Shown here piece after piece: positions 54,056-63,441 of a stretch of DNA of 64,000 nt (position 1 is its first letter; each line of letters begins with the position of its first letter). Under the pieces are notes generated by a model. It ran no database searches. It was not told the origin of the DNA and was given only the letters and a program-made list of their open reading frames with translations. Source of the DNA: JAOAFZ01 sp964407325. GTDB lineage: Bacteria; Patescibacteriota; Microgenomatia; UBA1406; GWC2-37-13. A program made the position numbers and the translations under genes. The DNA is taken from contig CAYOVA010000004.1 in assembly GCA_964407325.1 (NCBI GenBank), positions 1 through 64,000 on the forward strand. The letters are read 5' to 3'.

Positions 54056-54076
54056 ATGTGTATTGTACTGCAAAGT

Positions 54077-55534
54077 TTACAGTTCATCAGGTAAATTTGC
54101 CAATACAGAAGCCCACCATTGGAGAACTGGCACCGTAGAAACGAGTTCAGTAGATCTTTTGTATTCCTGGGAACCTCCTGCTTTGAGAGCCATAAAGAAC
54201 TCTTGCATACGTAATAACACAGTTGCTTCAATTTCTTTGGATCTTTTTTTCTGTTCTTCTTTACTTAATCCAGTTAGCTGCAATGACTGATACGCATCAC
54301 TACGAGCTTGTCTGATATCGTAGAACTCGCCGGTGGGATGGATACGGGTATTGTCGAAATCGGGGATAGCACCATGGGGAATTCGCACTGTAGGAATCGG
54401 AACTCCATGTCGTCGTAATAACTGCTGCATACGATGTATTTTTCCAGTAAAGCTCCAGCTATCTTCATTCAAGCTTGCAGTATCAACATCAACTAAACTC
54501 GTAAAAGGCGCATAGTACATAGACGGATCTACTTTCCCGTTTTTTAAAACCAATCCTGTATTTTCGTCTATACTTACTCCTGGTTGTCCTACTGCAAATG
54601 ACCCTAATAAGCCTCTTGTTTCTCCAGGTAAACGGGAGTGTTTTAAGAGAGCTCGCGAAAAATCAGCCATTTCAGCATGTACAATAGGCATCCGGCCTTC
54701 ATCAGGTAAATAGCCGGATCTGCGCATACGTTGAACCGTTTTATCGAACATCAGTCTATGAAATTGAGATAAGGATACGAGTCCCGGATTTTCTTGCATC
54801 GAATAAGGATTTGCAAGAATTTCTTCCCAAGGCATTCCCAGTGCACCTTCAATGAACTCGATTGTACCCTGTTCCTTTGTTTGAAAGGCCGATTGGGCAC
54901 CACGGGGATCAAGCGGATTTCTCAATTCAATAAAAATGTCCCTAAAAGAATGACCATCGATTTCTTCAAGCGATTGCACATTGCTTATGCTACCATCCGC
55001 GGATCTTACTGCTGCTGGCACTATGGATACACTGGCAAATTGTGGCCTTCCATTTTTGTCATTCCCTGTAAAATAGCGTTGATTGCCGATAGCTTCCATT
55101 TTTTCAGGAGCGAGAGTCATTACGTCATCACTGTAACTTATACAGAGAACACAACCCGGAACATCGTAACGCTGAACAACTGCTCCGACAACTACAGGAT
55201 CCGATAGATTATAAGGAGTTGCAGGAGGTACCTGCGATTTTACAGCACCAGTGAACGCGCCTTTTTGCCTTTTCTCAACTATGAATTGTTCAAGTCCTGC
55301 ATCTATTAAAAATGCATCAGGATCTGCTATACCATATGCCTCCTGTAAAAATTGATAAGCCGTATCTCCGTATGGATCATTTCCATAGTTCATTACCGCC
55401 TGTTCTACAGTTGTATATTCCACTTTATCCTTGAATGGAATCTCTTCCTCTTGAACAGATGGTTCTGCAATATGACCATTCAGACCTAATGCAATCATCC
55501 TTTCAATACCGGTTTGTTCTACATTTTTTGCCAT
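54077..55534 (-). CDS. Unknown protein A, attenuator-controlled paralogue
   Basis: The 485-residue soluble protein has no recognised family and no membrane or signal segment. Motifs shared with its upstream paralogue are EQTGIERMI near the N-terminus, DPYGD, YFTGNDKNGRPQFAS, NPLDPRGA, ENPGLVSLSQFH, DVDTASLN, IHPTGEFYDIR and the end WWASVLANLPDEL. The conserved acidic/His/Gly loops suggest an enzyme, but this is only inference. The start codon follows directly after the U tract of its attenuator. Confidence 0.7.
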   Translation of the reverse strand: MAKNVEQTGIERMIALGLNGHIAEPSVQEEEIPFKDKVEYTTVEQAVMNYGNDPYGDTAYQFLQEAYGIADPDAFLIDAGLEQFIVEKRQKGAFTGAVKSQVPPATPYNLSDPVVVGAVVQRYDVPGCVLCISYSDDVMTLAPEKMEAIGNQRYFTGNDKNGRPQFASVSIVPAAVRSADGSISNVQSLEEIDGHSFRDIFIELRNPLDPRGAQSAFQTKEQGTIEFIEGALGMPWEEILANPYSMQENPGLVSLSQFHRLMFDKTVQRMRRSGYLPDEGRMPIVHAEMADFSRALLKHSRLPGETRGLLGSFAVGQPGVSIDENTGLVLKNGKVDPSMYYAPFTSLVDVDTASLNEDSWSFTGKIHRMQQLLRRHGVPIPTVRIPHGAIPDFDNTRIHPTGEFYDIRQARSDAYQSLQLTGLSKEEQKKRSKEIEATVLLRMQEFFMALKAGGSQEYKRSTELVSTVPVLQWWASVLANLPDEL

Positions 55535-55680
55535 AAAAAAAACCGCCCTCCGGCGGTCTGAGTACTTTTAACAATACAAATTACTCCCCGCCGTTATGCG
55601 GGCTGTGCCATGAACTTAGAGTAATAGATGAATTTTTCATTGATTAGGCATTATAACATGAAGAGGTTGAGGTTTGTCAA
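55535..55680 (-). promoter_or_regulatory. Attenuator of unknown protein A
   Basis: On the minus strand: TTGACA (55680-55675), 19-bp spacer, extended -10 TGTTATAAT (TATAAT at 55655-55650), then the leader peptide at 55640-55581. Pairings, as plus-strand positions: 1 at 55619-55625 with 2 at 55580-55586; antiterminator 55582-55592 with 55552-55564; terminator 55552-55556 with 55543-55547, then eight U abutting the ATG. The peptide has five Ser codons, so Ser-tRNA is the likely sensed species. Confidence 0.85.
55581..55640 (-). CDS. Ser-rich leader peptide A
   Basis: The 19-residue peptide MKNSSITLSSWHSPHNGGE has five Ser codons, four of them around arm 1. It ends NGGE like leader B because the last codons lie in the antiterminator arm. 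Confidence 0.75.
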   Translation of the reverse strand: MKNSSITLSSWHSPHNGGE

Positions 55681-55716
55681 CGTGTTTACCTACCTGCTCA
55701 TAATATGAGTTACAAA

Positions 55717-57341
55717 TTACAGTTCATCAGGTAGGTTAGCGATAACCGATGCCCACCAGCGTAAGATCGGTTCTGTAGCAACTGCTTCAGTTACAACTTT
55801 AAAGGCATCAGAATCACCAGATCCACCATTGCCTAAGGATGCATAAAAACGTGCCATATGTTCCGCTTTAATTCTGGCAATCATCGGTCCCATCCTATTT
55901 CTTTCAGATTTTGACTTGCCAGTCAGATCTATCTCTGAAACTGCAGCTGTCTCCGCTGCTCTCAAATCATAATAAATACCTGTTGGATGTACCATGCTTG
56001 CTGTAATATCCCATTCATCCATTTCAGGAACAGCGATCGTAGGATTGGTCTGTTTATAATGTTTTAATAATGCTTGCATTCTCTTTACTTTCTGCATAAA
56101 AAACCAGCTTTGCACATGTAATGAAACAATATCAACATCGAAAAAAGAGGTCATTATTGGATAATATGATGCAGGATCAATTTTCTTTCCTTTTTTGAGT
56201 ATGCCGGAACGGGGGTCAAACGCCATCTTCAACTGCTTCATTGCAAATTGCTGAATCTGATGAGCAATATCATCTGGAAGACCAAAAATAACACGTTTCT
56301 GATCATCTGTTAACCGCTCATTATGTTGCATTACTGCTTTTCGGGCGCCCTCTGCGTTATTAAGGTTCGTTACTGCATTGTAAATCGTTTCTACTGCTTC
56401 CGGATTCAAAGACAGGAATTCCGCAATAAACTCCTGTGGTGAGATAGAAAAGCCAAGTATCCTTTTCGTATCTTCTGACGCATTTACATGCTTGAGTACT
56501 CCCCTGGAAATATCACGAATATCAGTTGACAGTATTGGCATGTGTGATTCTGATGGAAGTACCCCCTGTTTACGTAATCTTTCTATAGCTAGATCGAATA
56601 ATACATGGTGTAATTGGGTTAATGACACTAAACCTGGATTTTCTGCTTGAGAACGGGAATTATCAGCAAGTTCTTTCCATGATTTACCTAACACACCTTC
56701 GATATACTCCTGATGAGTTCCATCTGATGATTTAAATGAAAACCCGGCTCCACGCGGATCAAGAGGTGTCTGAGCGTATACAAAAATATCCTCCAAAGGG
56801 TGACCAAATGCTTCTTCAACAGTTTGAATTTCGCGAATTTGTCCATCCTTCCCCCTAACTGCATGAGGAACGATAGCCATACTGGCAAATTGCGGCTTTC
56901 CATTCCGGTCATTACCTACAAAATATNNNNNNNNNNNNNNNNNNNNNNNNNNNNNNNNNNNNNNNNNNNNNNNNNNNNNNNNNNNNNNNNNNNNNNNNNN
57001 NNNNNNNNNNNNNNNNNNNNNNNNNNATGGCGGGTGTGTGACTTTACTCCTCCTACGAATGCACCCTTTCTTCTTTTTTCTTCAACATATTGACCTAATC
57101 CCATATCTTCAAGGAAAGCCTCAGGATCTGATACACCAAAGGCTTCCCGGTAAAACTGATCCGTTCGATCCCCATACGGATCTTCAGTGTAATTTGCTAC
57201 TGCCTGTTCAAGAGTCGTATACTCAACTTCTTCGAAATAAGGATACAACTCAGGTGTTCTGGATGGAGTTTTCCCATCCGGGTTTATAATTCCTTGCTGA
57301 ATCATTCTTTCTATACCGGTTTGTTCTGCTCTATTTAACAT
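55717..57341 (-). CDS. Unknown protein B, attenuator-controlled paralogue (gap inside)
   Basis: This is a paralogue of protein A, of unknown function, with a 100-N gap at 56927-57026. The N-terminal piece (57341-57027) and C-terminal piece (56926-55717) match protein A on both sides of the gap but are in different frames across 100 N. Protein B carries an insertion of about 60 residues (QEFIAEFLSLNPEAVETIYNA region) not found in A. Shared motifs include EQTGIERMI, DPRGA, NPGLVSLTQLH, DVDIVSLHVQSW, HPTGIYYDLR and WWASVIANLPDEL. Total length should be about 555 residues if the gap is about 146 nt. Confidence 0.65.
56927..57026. other. Assembly gap (100 N)
   Basis: Exactly 100 N. The flanking coding pieces of protein B do not stay in frame over 100 nt, so the length is a placeholder. 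Comparison with protein A predicts about 146 nt missing, which restores the frame. Confidence 0.9.
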
Positions 57342-57505
57342 GGGTTATTTACCATAAAAAAAACCGCCTTCCGGCGGTCTGAGTAATTTTCAAAGCATGA
57401 GTTACTCTCCGCCGTTTCGCGGGTTGACTAGTAGTCCAATTAGAGTAATCTGACGTGCTTTCATTTAAGTTAGAGTTATAACATAAAGGAGTATTGTTTT
57501 GTCAA
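57342..57505 (-). promoter_or_regulatory. Attenuator of unknown protein B
   Basis: On the minus strand: TTGACA (57505-57500), 19-bp spacer, TATAAC (57480-57475) preceded by TGT, then the leader peptide at 57464-57402. Plus-strand positions of pairings: 1 at 57443-57449 with 2; antiterminator 57402-57413 with 57373-57386; terminator 57373-57377 with 57364-57368 and eight U (57363-57356). The codons around arm 1 are Ile, Thr, Leu and Val, so branched-chain aminoacyl-tRNA is the likely signal. Confidence 0.85.
57402..57464 (-). CDS. Ile/Leu/Val-rich leader peptide B
   Basis: The 20-residue peptide MKARQITLIGLLVNPRNGGE has two Ile, three Leu and one Val codons in the region overlapping arm 1. 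It shares ITL and NGGE with leader A, reflecting conserved RNA arms. Confidence 0.75.
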   Translation of the reverse strand: MKARQITLIGLLVNPRNGGE

Positions 57506-57576
57506 GTAGCGAGCATATATTCACGTATTACTTTTTCACATGCAAACTGTACAGGTTTTAGGTACAATAGCGTATT

Positions 57577-58566
57577 ATGGTTGATCTTGAGGCACTAAAG
57601 AAGAAAGCAACAGAGGAAATTAACAATGTATCTTCATCAAAAGCACTTGAAGAAGTGCGCATTTCGTATGAAGGCCGCAACGGCGTAGTCAACCAGCAAT
57701 TTGTTGCATTAAAAACTGCCTCTCCCGAAGAAAAAAAAGACCTTGGACCTGCTTTAAATGCTTTTAAGAACTTTATCCGTGAAACAATCGCTGCTAAAGA
57801 ACAGGAACTGTTCCATCAAACAGGAAACACCGATATTGATATTTCCCTTCCCGGGATACGACAAAAATTAGGCGAGTACCATCCGCATACTATTATTCGC
57901 CGTCAAATAAATGACATTTTTAAGCAGCTGGGCTTTTCCGTGTATGAAGGTCCGCATATTGAAACGGATGAGTATGTATTTGAGCGAGCAAATTTGCCCA
58001 AAAACCACCCGGCACGTTCTTTACAGGACACCATTATCATTGAAGATCCGGAGGTTATTTTACGTTCCCATACGTCTTCAGTTGAAAACCGCGCCATGGA
58101 AAACGAAGAACTTCCATTGCGAATAGTTGTTCCTGGTGTAGCATTCCGTTATGAAACTCCTAATCAAACAAACCACTTCCTGTTTTACCAGTACGAAGGC
58201 ATGGCAATTGCTGAAGATATTACCATGGCTGACCTCCATGGGACATTTGAATCGTTCTGCAAGTCGTTTTTTGGTGATGATGTCCGCATTCGCATTCGCG
58301 CGAAGTACTATCCGCAAGTCGAGCCGGGATGCGGCCTGGATATGACATGTACTTTTTGCCATGGTGAAGGCTGTGCTGTGTGTAAACGCCGCGGCTGGGT
58401 AGAAATTGCCGGTGCGGGAATGATTCACGCAAATATGTTGCGTGCAAATGGTATAGACCCGGAAAAGTACTCGGGCTTTGCCTGGGGCATGGGTTTTGAC
58501 CGCATGGTAATGCAGAAACTGAAAATTGATGACATTCGCAAGTTATATGATGGGACGTTGATTTAA
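57577..58566 (+). CDS. pheS: Phenylalanyl-tRNA synthetase alpha chain
   Basis: The 329-residue protein has an N-terminal coiled coil that binds tRNA and a class II catalytic core: HPHTIIRRQINDIF, RSHTSSVENRAM, FRYETPNQTNHF, and GCGLD...GMGFDRMVM at motif 3. A Cys cluster (CTFCHGEGCAVC) near residue 265 looks like an extra zinc knuckle seen in some PheS. TACAAT lies 8 nt before the ATG. No Phe attenuator is present. Confidence 0.95.
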   Translation: MVDLEALKKKATEEINNVSSSKALEEVRISYEGRNGVVNQQFVALKTASPEEKKDLGPALNAFKNFIRETIAAKEQELFHQTGNTDIDISLPGIRQKLGEYHPHTIIRRQINDIFKQLGFSVYEGPHIETDEYVFERANLPKNHPARSLQDTIIIEDPEVILRSHTSSVENRAMENEELPLRIVVPGVAFRYETPNQTNHFLFYQYEGMAIAEDITMADLHGTFESFCKSFFGDDVRIRIRAKYYPQVEPGCGLDMTCTFCHGEGCAVCKRRGWVEIAGAGMIHANMLRANGIDPEKYSGFAWGMGFDRMVMQKLKIDDIRKLYDGTLI

Positions 58567-58597
58567 ATGCTAAAGCGCTAGACGCACAACCAAAACT

Positions 58598-60658
58598 ATG
58601 AACATACCTATTTCCTGGATTAAAGAATACGTTGATCTACCGGAAGACCTGAAGGTCTTTACCGATAAAATGAGCATGATCGGCCATATGCTTGATAAGC
58701 AATTTGAGCGCGAGGGAGATACTGTTATCGATTTGGAATTACGAGGAAATAGAGCCGATTGTTACGCCATTCTTGGTATTGCCCGGGAATCTCACGCAAG
58801 TTTTGGTGGGAGGTTTACTATACCTGAAGTAAAACTGCAGTTACCATCGCAAAAATATCCAGACTTTGATGTTGTAGTTGAACATCCAGACGTTCATCGG
58901 TTTTACTCCGTGATTATTAGTAATGTCAAGGTGGGACCTTCACCCGAATGGATGCAGCAAAGACTGCGCGCATATGGAATGGAAGTAATCAACAACGTAG
59001 TTGATATCACCAATTATGTAATGCTGGAAACCGGGATGCCAATGCATGCGTTTGATTTGAAGAACATGCGAGGTAGCAAACTGATTTTACGCGCCGGAAA
59101 AAAAGGCGATTCGTTCCATTCCTTTGACGAAACAGATGTACAAATTACCGAAAATGATATTGTCTTTGGAACTGAAGACGGAGGAGCACTAGGACTTGCC
59201 GGAATCGTTGGTGGTATAGAATCCGGAATCAGCAATGATACCACTGATATCCTGCTGGAATGCGCTGCCTACGATCGCGCAACCATCCGAAAATCGATGT
59301 TTTACCATAAGTCGATGACCGAAGCTGGATTACGGCATTCACACGATTTACATGCTTCATTATGCGACTACGCTTTACCACGGGCAGCTGAATTAGTGTT
59401 AGAACTGGCACAGAGCGGCTCTACCGAAATAACCGGAGCCAACGACCACTACCCTAATCCCGAGCAACCGCGCACAATCTTGTTCAATCCTTCCGAAGTA
59501 ACCCGATTGGGAGGAGTAGAAGTTCCAACAGCAGAGCAAAAAGCAGTGCTGGAACGGCTCGAATTCAACGTAGAAGAAAAGGACGGGAAGCTCGAAGTAA
59601 CAGTGCCACTCTTCCGCACCGATGTAGTCGCTTCGGAAGATATTGTCGAAGAAGTCTTACGCATTTGGGGTTACGAAAAGATTCCTTCAAAAACGTTATC
59701 CAGCGTTATTCCAAAGCCGCTTATCCAACCTGAAGTAATTATCGAAGAACAATCACGAGACATAATGATTGCCCAGGGAGTTGATGAAATTATTACGGTA
59801 CCATTTGTCCATGAACCAATGTTTGCAGCAATGGAAGACCCTCTTCAAGACCGCGCAATTGCAATTGTAAACCCACCCACAAGCCTGCATACCCACATGC
59901 GTACCACTATGTTTGTTGAGCACTTAACTGTTGCCCACAAAATTTTGGCAAGAGGTGACGAAGAAGTCGCCGTATTCGAAATCGGCAAAGTATATATGAA
60001 AAAAGAGGGGGAACAGCATCAGGCTCCGCATAAAAAAGAATTTCCATATTTGGAATTGCGACAGCTTACTGCAACATTTGCTTCAAAAAAGAAAAAATGG
60101 GATTACTATAAAGTAAAAGGGATTGTTGAAAACTACCTCGATAGGATTGGCGTTAAAAATAGTACCTTTACCCGGTATGAAGGCTTCCCCTATAGTACCG
60201 CCGCTCTCATAAAACAAGGGGATCGAGTGCTGGGTTCAATTGGATTGCTAAACCAAGTTATGACACGAAGTGTGTTCCACATAGAAGAGGATATTTATGG
60301 ATTCGTACTAGATATTGAAGAAATCACTCATGCTGAAAAAGTACAGAAAAGCTTTGTACCGTATTCGCAATACCCGGCAGTTGTATTAGATATGTCTGTA
60401 GTTATACAGAAGTCTGTACAAGCCGGCGATATGATCCAAAAAGTGAAAGAAATTGGAGGAGAGTTATTACGAGAGGTATCAATCCAGGACGTCTACGAAA
60501 AAGGGGATAATGAACGCTCGATCCTGCTTACCATTCACTACCAGTCGAAAGACCGCAACTTAACCACAGAAGAAGTGAACCAGAAACACCAGGAGATTGC
60601 CACAGCTTTACAAGAAAGTTTTAACGCAGTTATCCAAGGAAAAATAATTTCACAATAA
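58598..60658 (+). CDS. pheT: Phenylalanyl-tRNA synthetase beta chain, reduced
   Basis: The 686-residue protein (E. coli 795) has B1, B3/4 and B5 domains and the C-terminal FDX-ACB. The N-terminal EMAP-like OB tRNA-binding domain found in most bacterial PheT is missing, since the sequence goes from IPISWIKEYVDLPEDL directly to the catalytic-like ELRGNRADCYAILGIARE. It follows pheS by 31 nt. The next gene starts 2 nt after its stop. Confidence 0.93.
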   Translation: MNIPISWIKEYVDLPEDLKVFTDKMSMIGHMLDKQFEREGDTVIDLELRGNRADCYAILGIARESHASFGGRFTIPEVKLQLPSQKYPDFDVVVEHPDVHRFYSVIISNVKVGPSPEWMQQRLRAYGMEVINNVVDITNYVMLETGMPMHAFDLKNMRGSKLILRAGKKGDSFHSFDETDVQITENDIVFGTEDGGALGLAGIVGGIESGISNDTTDILLECAAYDRATIRKSMFYHKSMTEAGLRHSHDLHASLCDYALPRAAELVLELAQSGSTEITGANDHYPNPEQPRTILFNPSEVTRLGGVEVPTAEQKAVLERLEFNVEEKDGKLEVTVPLFRTDVVASEDIVEEVLRIWGYEKIPSKTLSSVIPKPLIQPEVIIEEQSRDIMIAQGVDEIITVPFVHEPMFAAMEDPLQDRAIAIVNPPTSLHTHMRTTMFVEHLTVAHKILARGDEEVAVFEIGKVYMKKEGEQHQAPHKKEFPYLELRQLTATFASKKKKWDYYKVKGIVENYLDRIGVKNSTFTRYEGFPYSTAALIKQGDRVLGSIGLLNQVMTRSVFHIEEDIYGFVLDIEEITHAEKVQKSFVPYSQYPAVVLDMSVVIQKSVQAGDMIQKVKEIGGELLREVSIQDVYEKGDNERSILLTIHYQSKDRNLTTEEVNQKHQEIATALQESFNAVIQGKIISQ

Positions 60659-60660
60659 CT

Positions 60661-60909
60661 ATGGACGAGCAGAAAAACCAGCAGAAAATTAATCTGAATC
60701 CAGATACAACCCCAATTCTCTATACCGATAATATTTTCATGACCTCGCACGAATTCGGCATAGTAATTGATTTTGGCCAGAAAATGGGACCAACAAACGA
60801 TACAAAAATCGTTTCACGAATAGGTATGAGCCGCGAACATGCTAAAAAATTCCTCACGGAGCTGGGGAAAATGATTGCCATGACAGAGGGGAATGCCACT
60901 ACAGATTAA
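60661..60909 (+). CDS. DUF3467-like protein
   Basis: The 82-residue protein has the family pattern YTDNIFMTSHEFGIVIDFGQ and MSREHAKKFLTELGKMI. The role is unknown. It is encoded 2 nt after pheT. Confidence 0.7.
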   Translation: MDEQKNQQKINLNPDTTPILYTDNIFMTSHEFGIVIDFGQKMGPTNDTKIVSRIGMSREHAKKFLTELGKMIAMTEGNATTD

Positions 60910-60961
60910 CGATAATTGAACATTTGTTCACCTTTTCTGAAAATTCAGCTATACTATCTTC

Positions 60962-61618
60962 ATGAAGAAGAAACTGTCTCCCCAATATAGATGTGTGCTG
61001 TTTGATATGGACGGCGTTCTTATTAATAGCCTGGAACTGTGGATTGATGTGGGACTGGCTGGTTTTCAGGAGCTGAAAATTGACGCCTGTACGCGAGAAG
61101 ATATGATTAAAGCCATTGTGAAGTTTGAAACAATCACAAAGCTAGGAGTTACCGATATACTAACCTTCGGCAAAAGGATAAACGAACTGTTTGCTGAACG
61201 GGTATTGGAGATAGAACTGCAAAAGAATATACTTCCCACCTTGGAACACCTGTACAAAAGACATATACCAATGGGGGTTGTAACAACATCCGGCAGAATA
61301 GCTGTTGACAAGATCCTCAATAACCTTGAAATAAAAAAGTATTTTGACACAGTTATCACATTCGATGATGTCACCAAACATAAACCAGATCCGGAAAGCC
61401 TATTAAAAGCAATACACCACATTGGAGTAACACCTAAACAAACAATTATGATTGGCGATACCCGCAATGACATTCTTGCCGGTATGCGAGCAGGTACAAC
61501 TACGGTTATGTATTTTCCAGAATGGCATGAAAGTATATACGATCGGGACTACTTGTTGGGTCTTTGCGCCGACTACTACATTCGCGATTTGCAGGAGCTG
61601 GTGGATATTGTTTATTAA
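60962..61618 (+). CDS. HAD-superfamily phosphatase
   Basis: The 218-residue protein has DMDGVL (nucleophile and acid/base Asp), VTTSG (motif II), K in KHKPDPE (motif III) and GDTRNDILAG (motif IV), like phosphoglycolate or beta-phosphoglucomutase-type HADs. TATACT lies 6 nt before the ATG. Substrate unknown. Confidence 0.85.
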   Translation: MKKKLSPQYRCVLFDMDGVLINSLELWIDVGLAGFQELKIDACTREDMIKAIVKFETITKLGVTDILTFGKRINELFAERVLEIELQKNILPTLEHLYKRHIPMGVVTTSGRIAVDKILNNLEIKKYFDTVITFDDVTKHKPDPESLLKAIHHIGVTPKQTIMIGDTRNDILAGMRAGTTTVMYFPEWHESIYDRDYLLGLCADYYIRDLQELVDIVY

Positions 61619-61622
61619 CGAT

Positions 61623-63392
61623 TTAATAGGGGAGATACCGGTAAAATTCTTCCGGGGTATTGGCTTTCAGATTTTTTTGGATATCAAACGGTGAAGTGCG
61701 AAGTTCATACGTCGTTAATGATTTTGAATATCCTTTTACTTCAACTTCGCGTTTTACTAACGGATAGATTGCTTTCTTTTTAAACTCCATCGGAAGCTTA
61801 TCGTAGGTGCTTGTACTCATGAGGATATTCCCGATGGAACATACACTTTCCATTCTATTTGCCAGATTGGTACTTTCCCCAATTGAGGTATATTCAAGCT
61901 TTTGATCGCTTCCAATAGCTCCAACGAGGACACGACCTGAATTAAGACCTACTCGCATTTCAAATACGGGGAGCCGGGCAAATTTTCGTTTTTCGTTCAT
62001 AGCACGAATCGCCTGTTGCATTTCTATAGCTGCGAGAACTCCTTGCTGTGCATGATCTTTATTTACAATAGGCGCTCCAAAAATTGCAACAATTGCATCG
62101 CCAATATATTTATCCGTAAAACCACCATAGCGCTTAATAATGGGAATTAATGCTCCAAAATAATCATTTAACGTTGTTACGACTTCCCGAGGACTCATAT
62201 CACGCGTTAAGGTCGAAAACCCGGCAAAGTCGGTAAACAAAATGGTGCAGTCGGCTTCCTCCCCACCCAACACAATGCCTTCCCGAGCTGCCTGCTCTGC
62301 CAGTTCCTTAGATAATATTTTCTCAAGCACTTCCTGAAGTCGAACACGCTCGCGTAACTGTTCTGTCATTTTGTTAAATTTAATGCGAATGGTATCAAAT
62401 TCATCGAACAGTTCCGGAATTTCGTAACTGTAGTTTCCTTTCGCAACCTGTTGAATACCATTCGAAAGTTCAACCGGAGATTTACTGTATCGCTTGCTTA
62501 ACAATGTTGTGGTTATATAAATTAACCCAAAGAGTGTTGCAAGTCCCAATGCGACTAGAAAAGCTGACCGGGACATAGTTTGGGCAATATCTTCTGCGGT
62601 AAAGTCAATTAGCACTGTAGTAATGCCGATTTGCGAGGGAAGTGTATTCCATACCGAGAACCACTGTCCATAGCTGTCCGTGTAAAATTGGGGCAAAAAG
62701 AAATGAGACGGATCATATATTTTGTTATTCCCCACCCCTTTGCTACCTGAGCGCGTATTTTCGAGAAAGGCCGATCCTTTTGGTACTTCATATATATCAC
62801 CAGGAAATGAACTCTCTTGCCATGTATATCCATCAAGTACAAATAACACTCTGTTTGAATTCCGTTGCGAAGGGAGATCCAGAACAAAATAGATATCAGC
62901 AATCCCTAATCCTTCATTGTTAATCGTCGACTTGGTACGCTGTAAAAATCGTTTGTTTCGCTGGAAGACTGGCAGTAATCCTGGATTATTCTGAAAGGTG
63001 TTCTCCCAGTAGGTATACCCTCGTTTTAACAACTGGTAATCTACCGGGCGATCCAGTTGCTCTTCTATCTCATCCTGGGTAAGGAGACGTTGATACAACA
63101 CAAACATGGTAAACGTATACGAGAGAGCTTCACGGACTTGCGGGGTTACATCCTGTGTTTGTTTAAACTGTTCAACAGAAAAAGCTTCCATGCGAGCTCG
63201 GTCAGTAGAGGAGATGGACTGTTGTACTGTTCTTAAAATCGATTTACTGGTGGTAATTTTATCGCGAAGTAGTTCCCAGGGCATTCCCAAAACAAAAAAC
63301 AATAGGGGTATGCCCGGAATAAGTGCGGTAAGAATCGCAAATAAAATCAGTTTCCGGCGAAAAGGTATTTGACTTAAAAAGTCCGTTGCCAT
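61623..63392 (-). CDS. Class III adenylate/guanylate cyclase with extracytoplasmic sensor
   Basis: The 589-residue protein has two membrane segments (about 14-36 and 270-293), a sensor region between them, a HAMP-like linker (IQQVAKGNYSYEIPELFDEF), and a C-terminal class III cyclase domain. Metal-binding Asp is in FTDFAGF, the substrate-selecting Lys in TDKYIGDAIVAIFG, and the transition-state pair in YTSIGESTNLANRME. TATAAT lies 9 nt before the start. This implies cyclic nucleotide signalling, which is not common in small genomes. Confidence 0.85.
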   Translation of the reverse strand: MATDFLSQIPFRRKLILFAILTALIPGIPLLFFVLGMPWELLRDKITTSKSILRTVQQSISSTDRARMEAFSVEQFKQTQDVTPQVREALSYTFTMFVLYQRLLTQDEIEEQLDRPVDYQLLKRGYTYWENTFQNNPGLLPVFQRNKRFLQRTKSTINNEGLGIADIYFVLDLPSQRNSNRVLFVLDGYTWQESSFPGDIYEVPKGSAFLENTRSGSKGVGNNKIYDPSHFFLPQFYTDSYGQWFSVWNTLPSQIGITTVLIDFTAEDIAQTMSRSAFLVALGLATLFGLIYITTTLLSKRYSKSPVELSNGIQQVAKGNYSYEIPELFDEFDTIRIKFNKMTEQLRERVRLQEVLEKILSKELAEQAAREGIVLGGEEADCTILFTDFAGFSTLTRDMSPREVVTTLNDYFGALIPIIKRYGGFTDKYIGDAIVAIFGAPIVNKDHAQQGVLAAIEMQQAIRAMNEKRKFARLPVFEMRVGLNSGRVLVGAIGSDQKLEYTSIGESTNLANRMESVCSIGNILMSTSTYDKLPMEFKKKAIYPLVKREVEVKGYSKSLTTYELRTSPFDIQKNLKANTPEEFYRYLPY

Positions 63393-63441
63393 TGGACTTG
63401 TATTATAGCGTATTTGTTGCGAAGTATTGGTCTTTACAGCA

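Noticed and set aside
57506..57576. Phenylalanine attenuator before pheST
   Set aside because: The terminator and leader in this intergenic region are on the minus strand and belong to protein B. The pheS side has only a TACAAT box 8 nt before the start, with no Phe codons or terminator.
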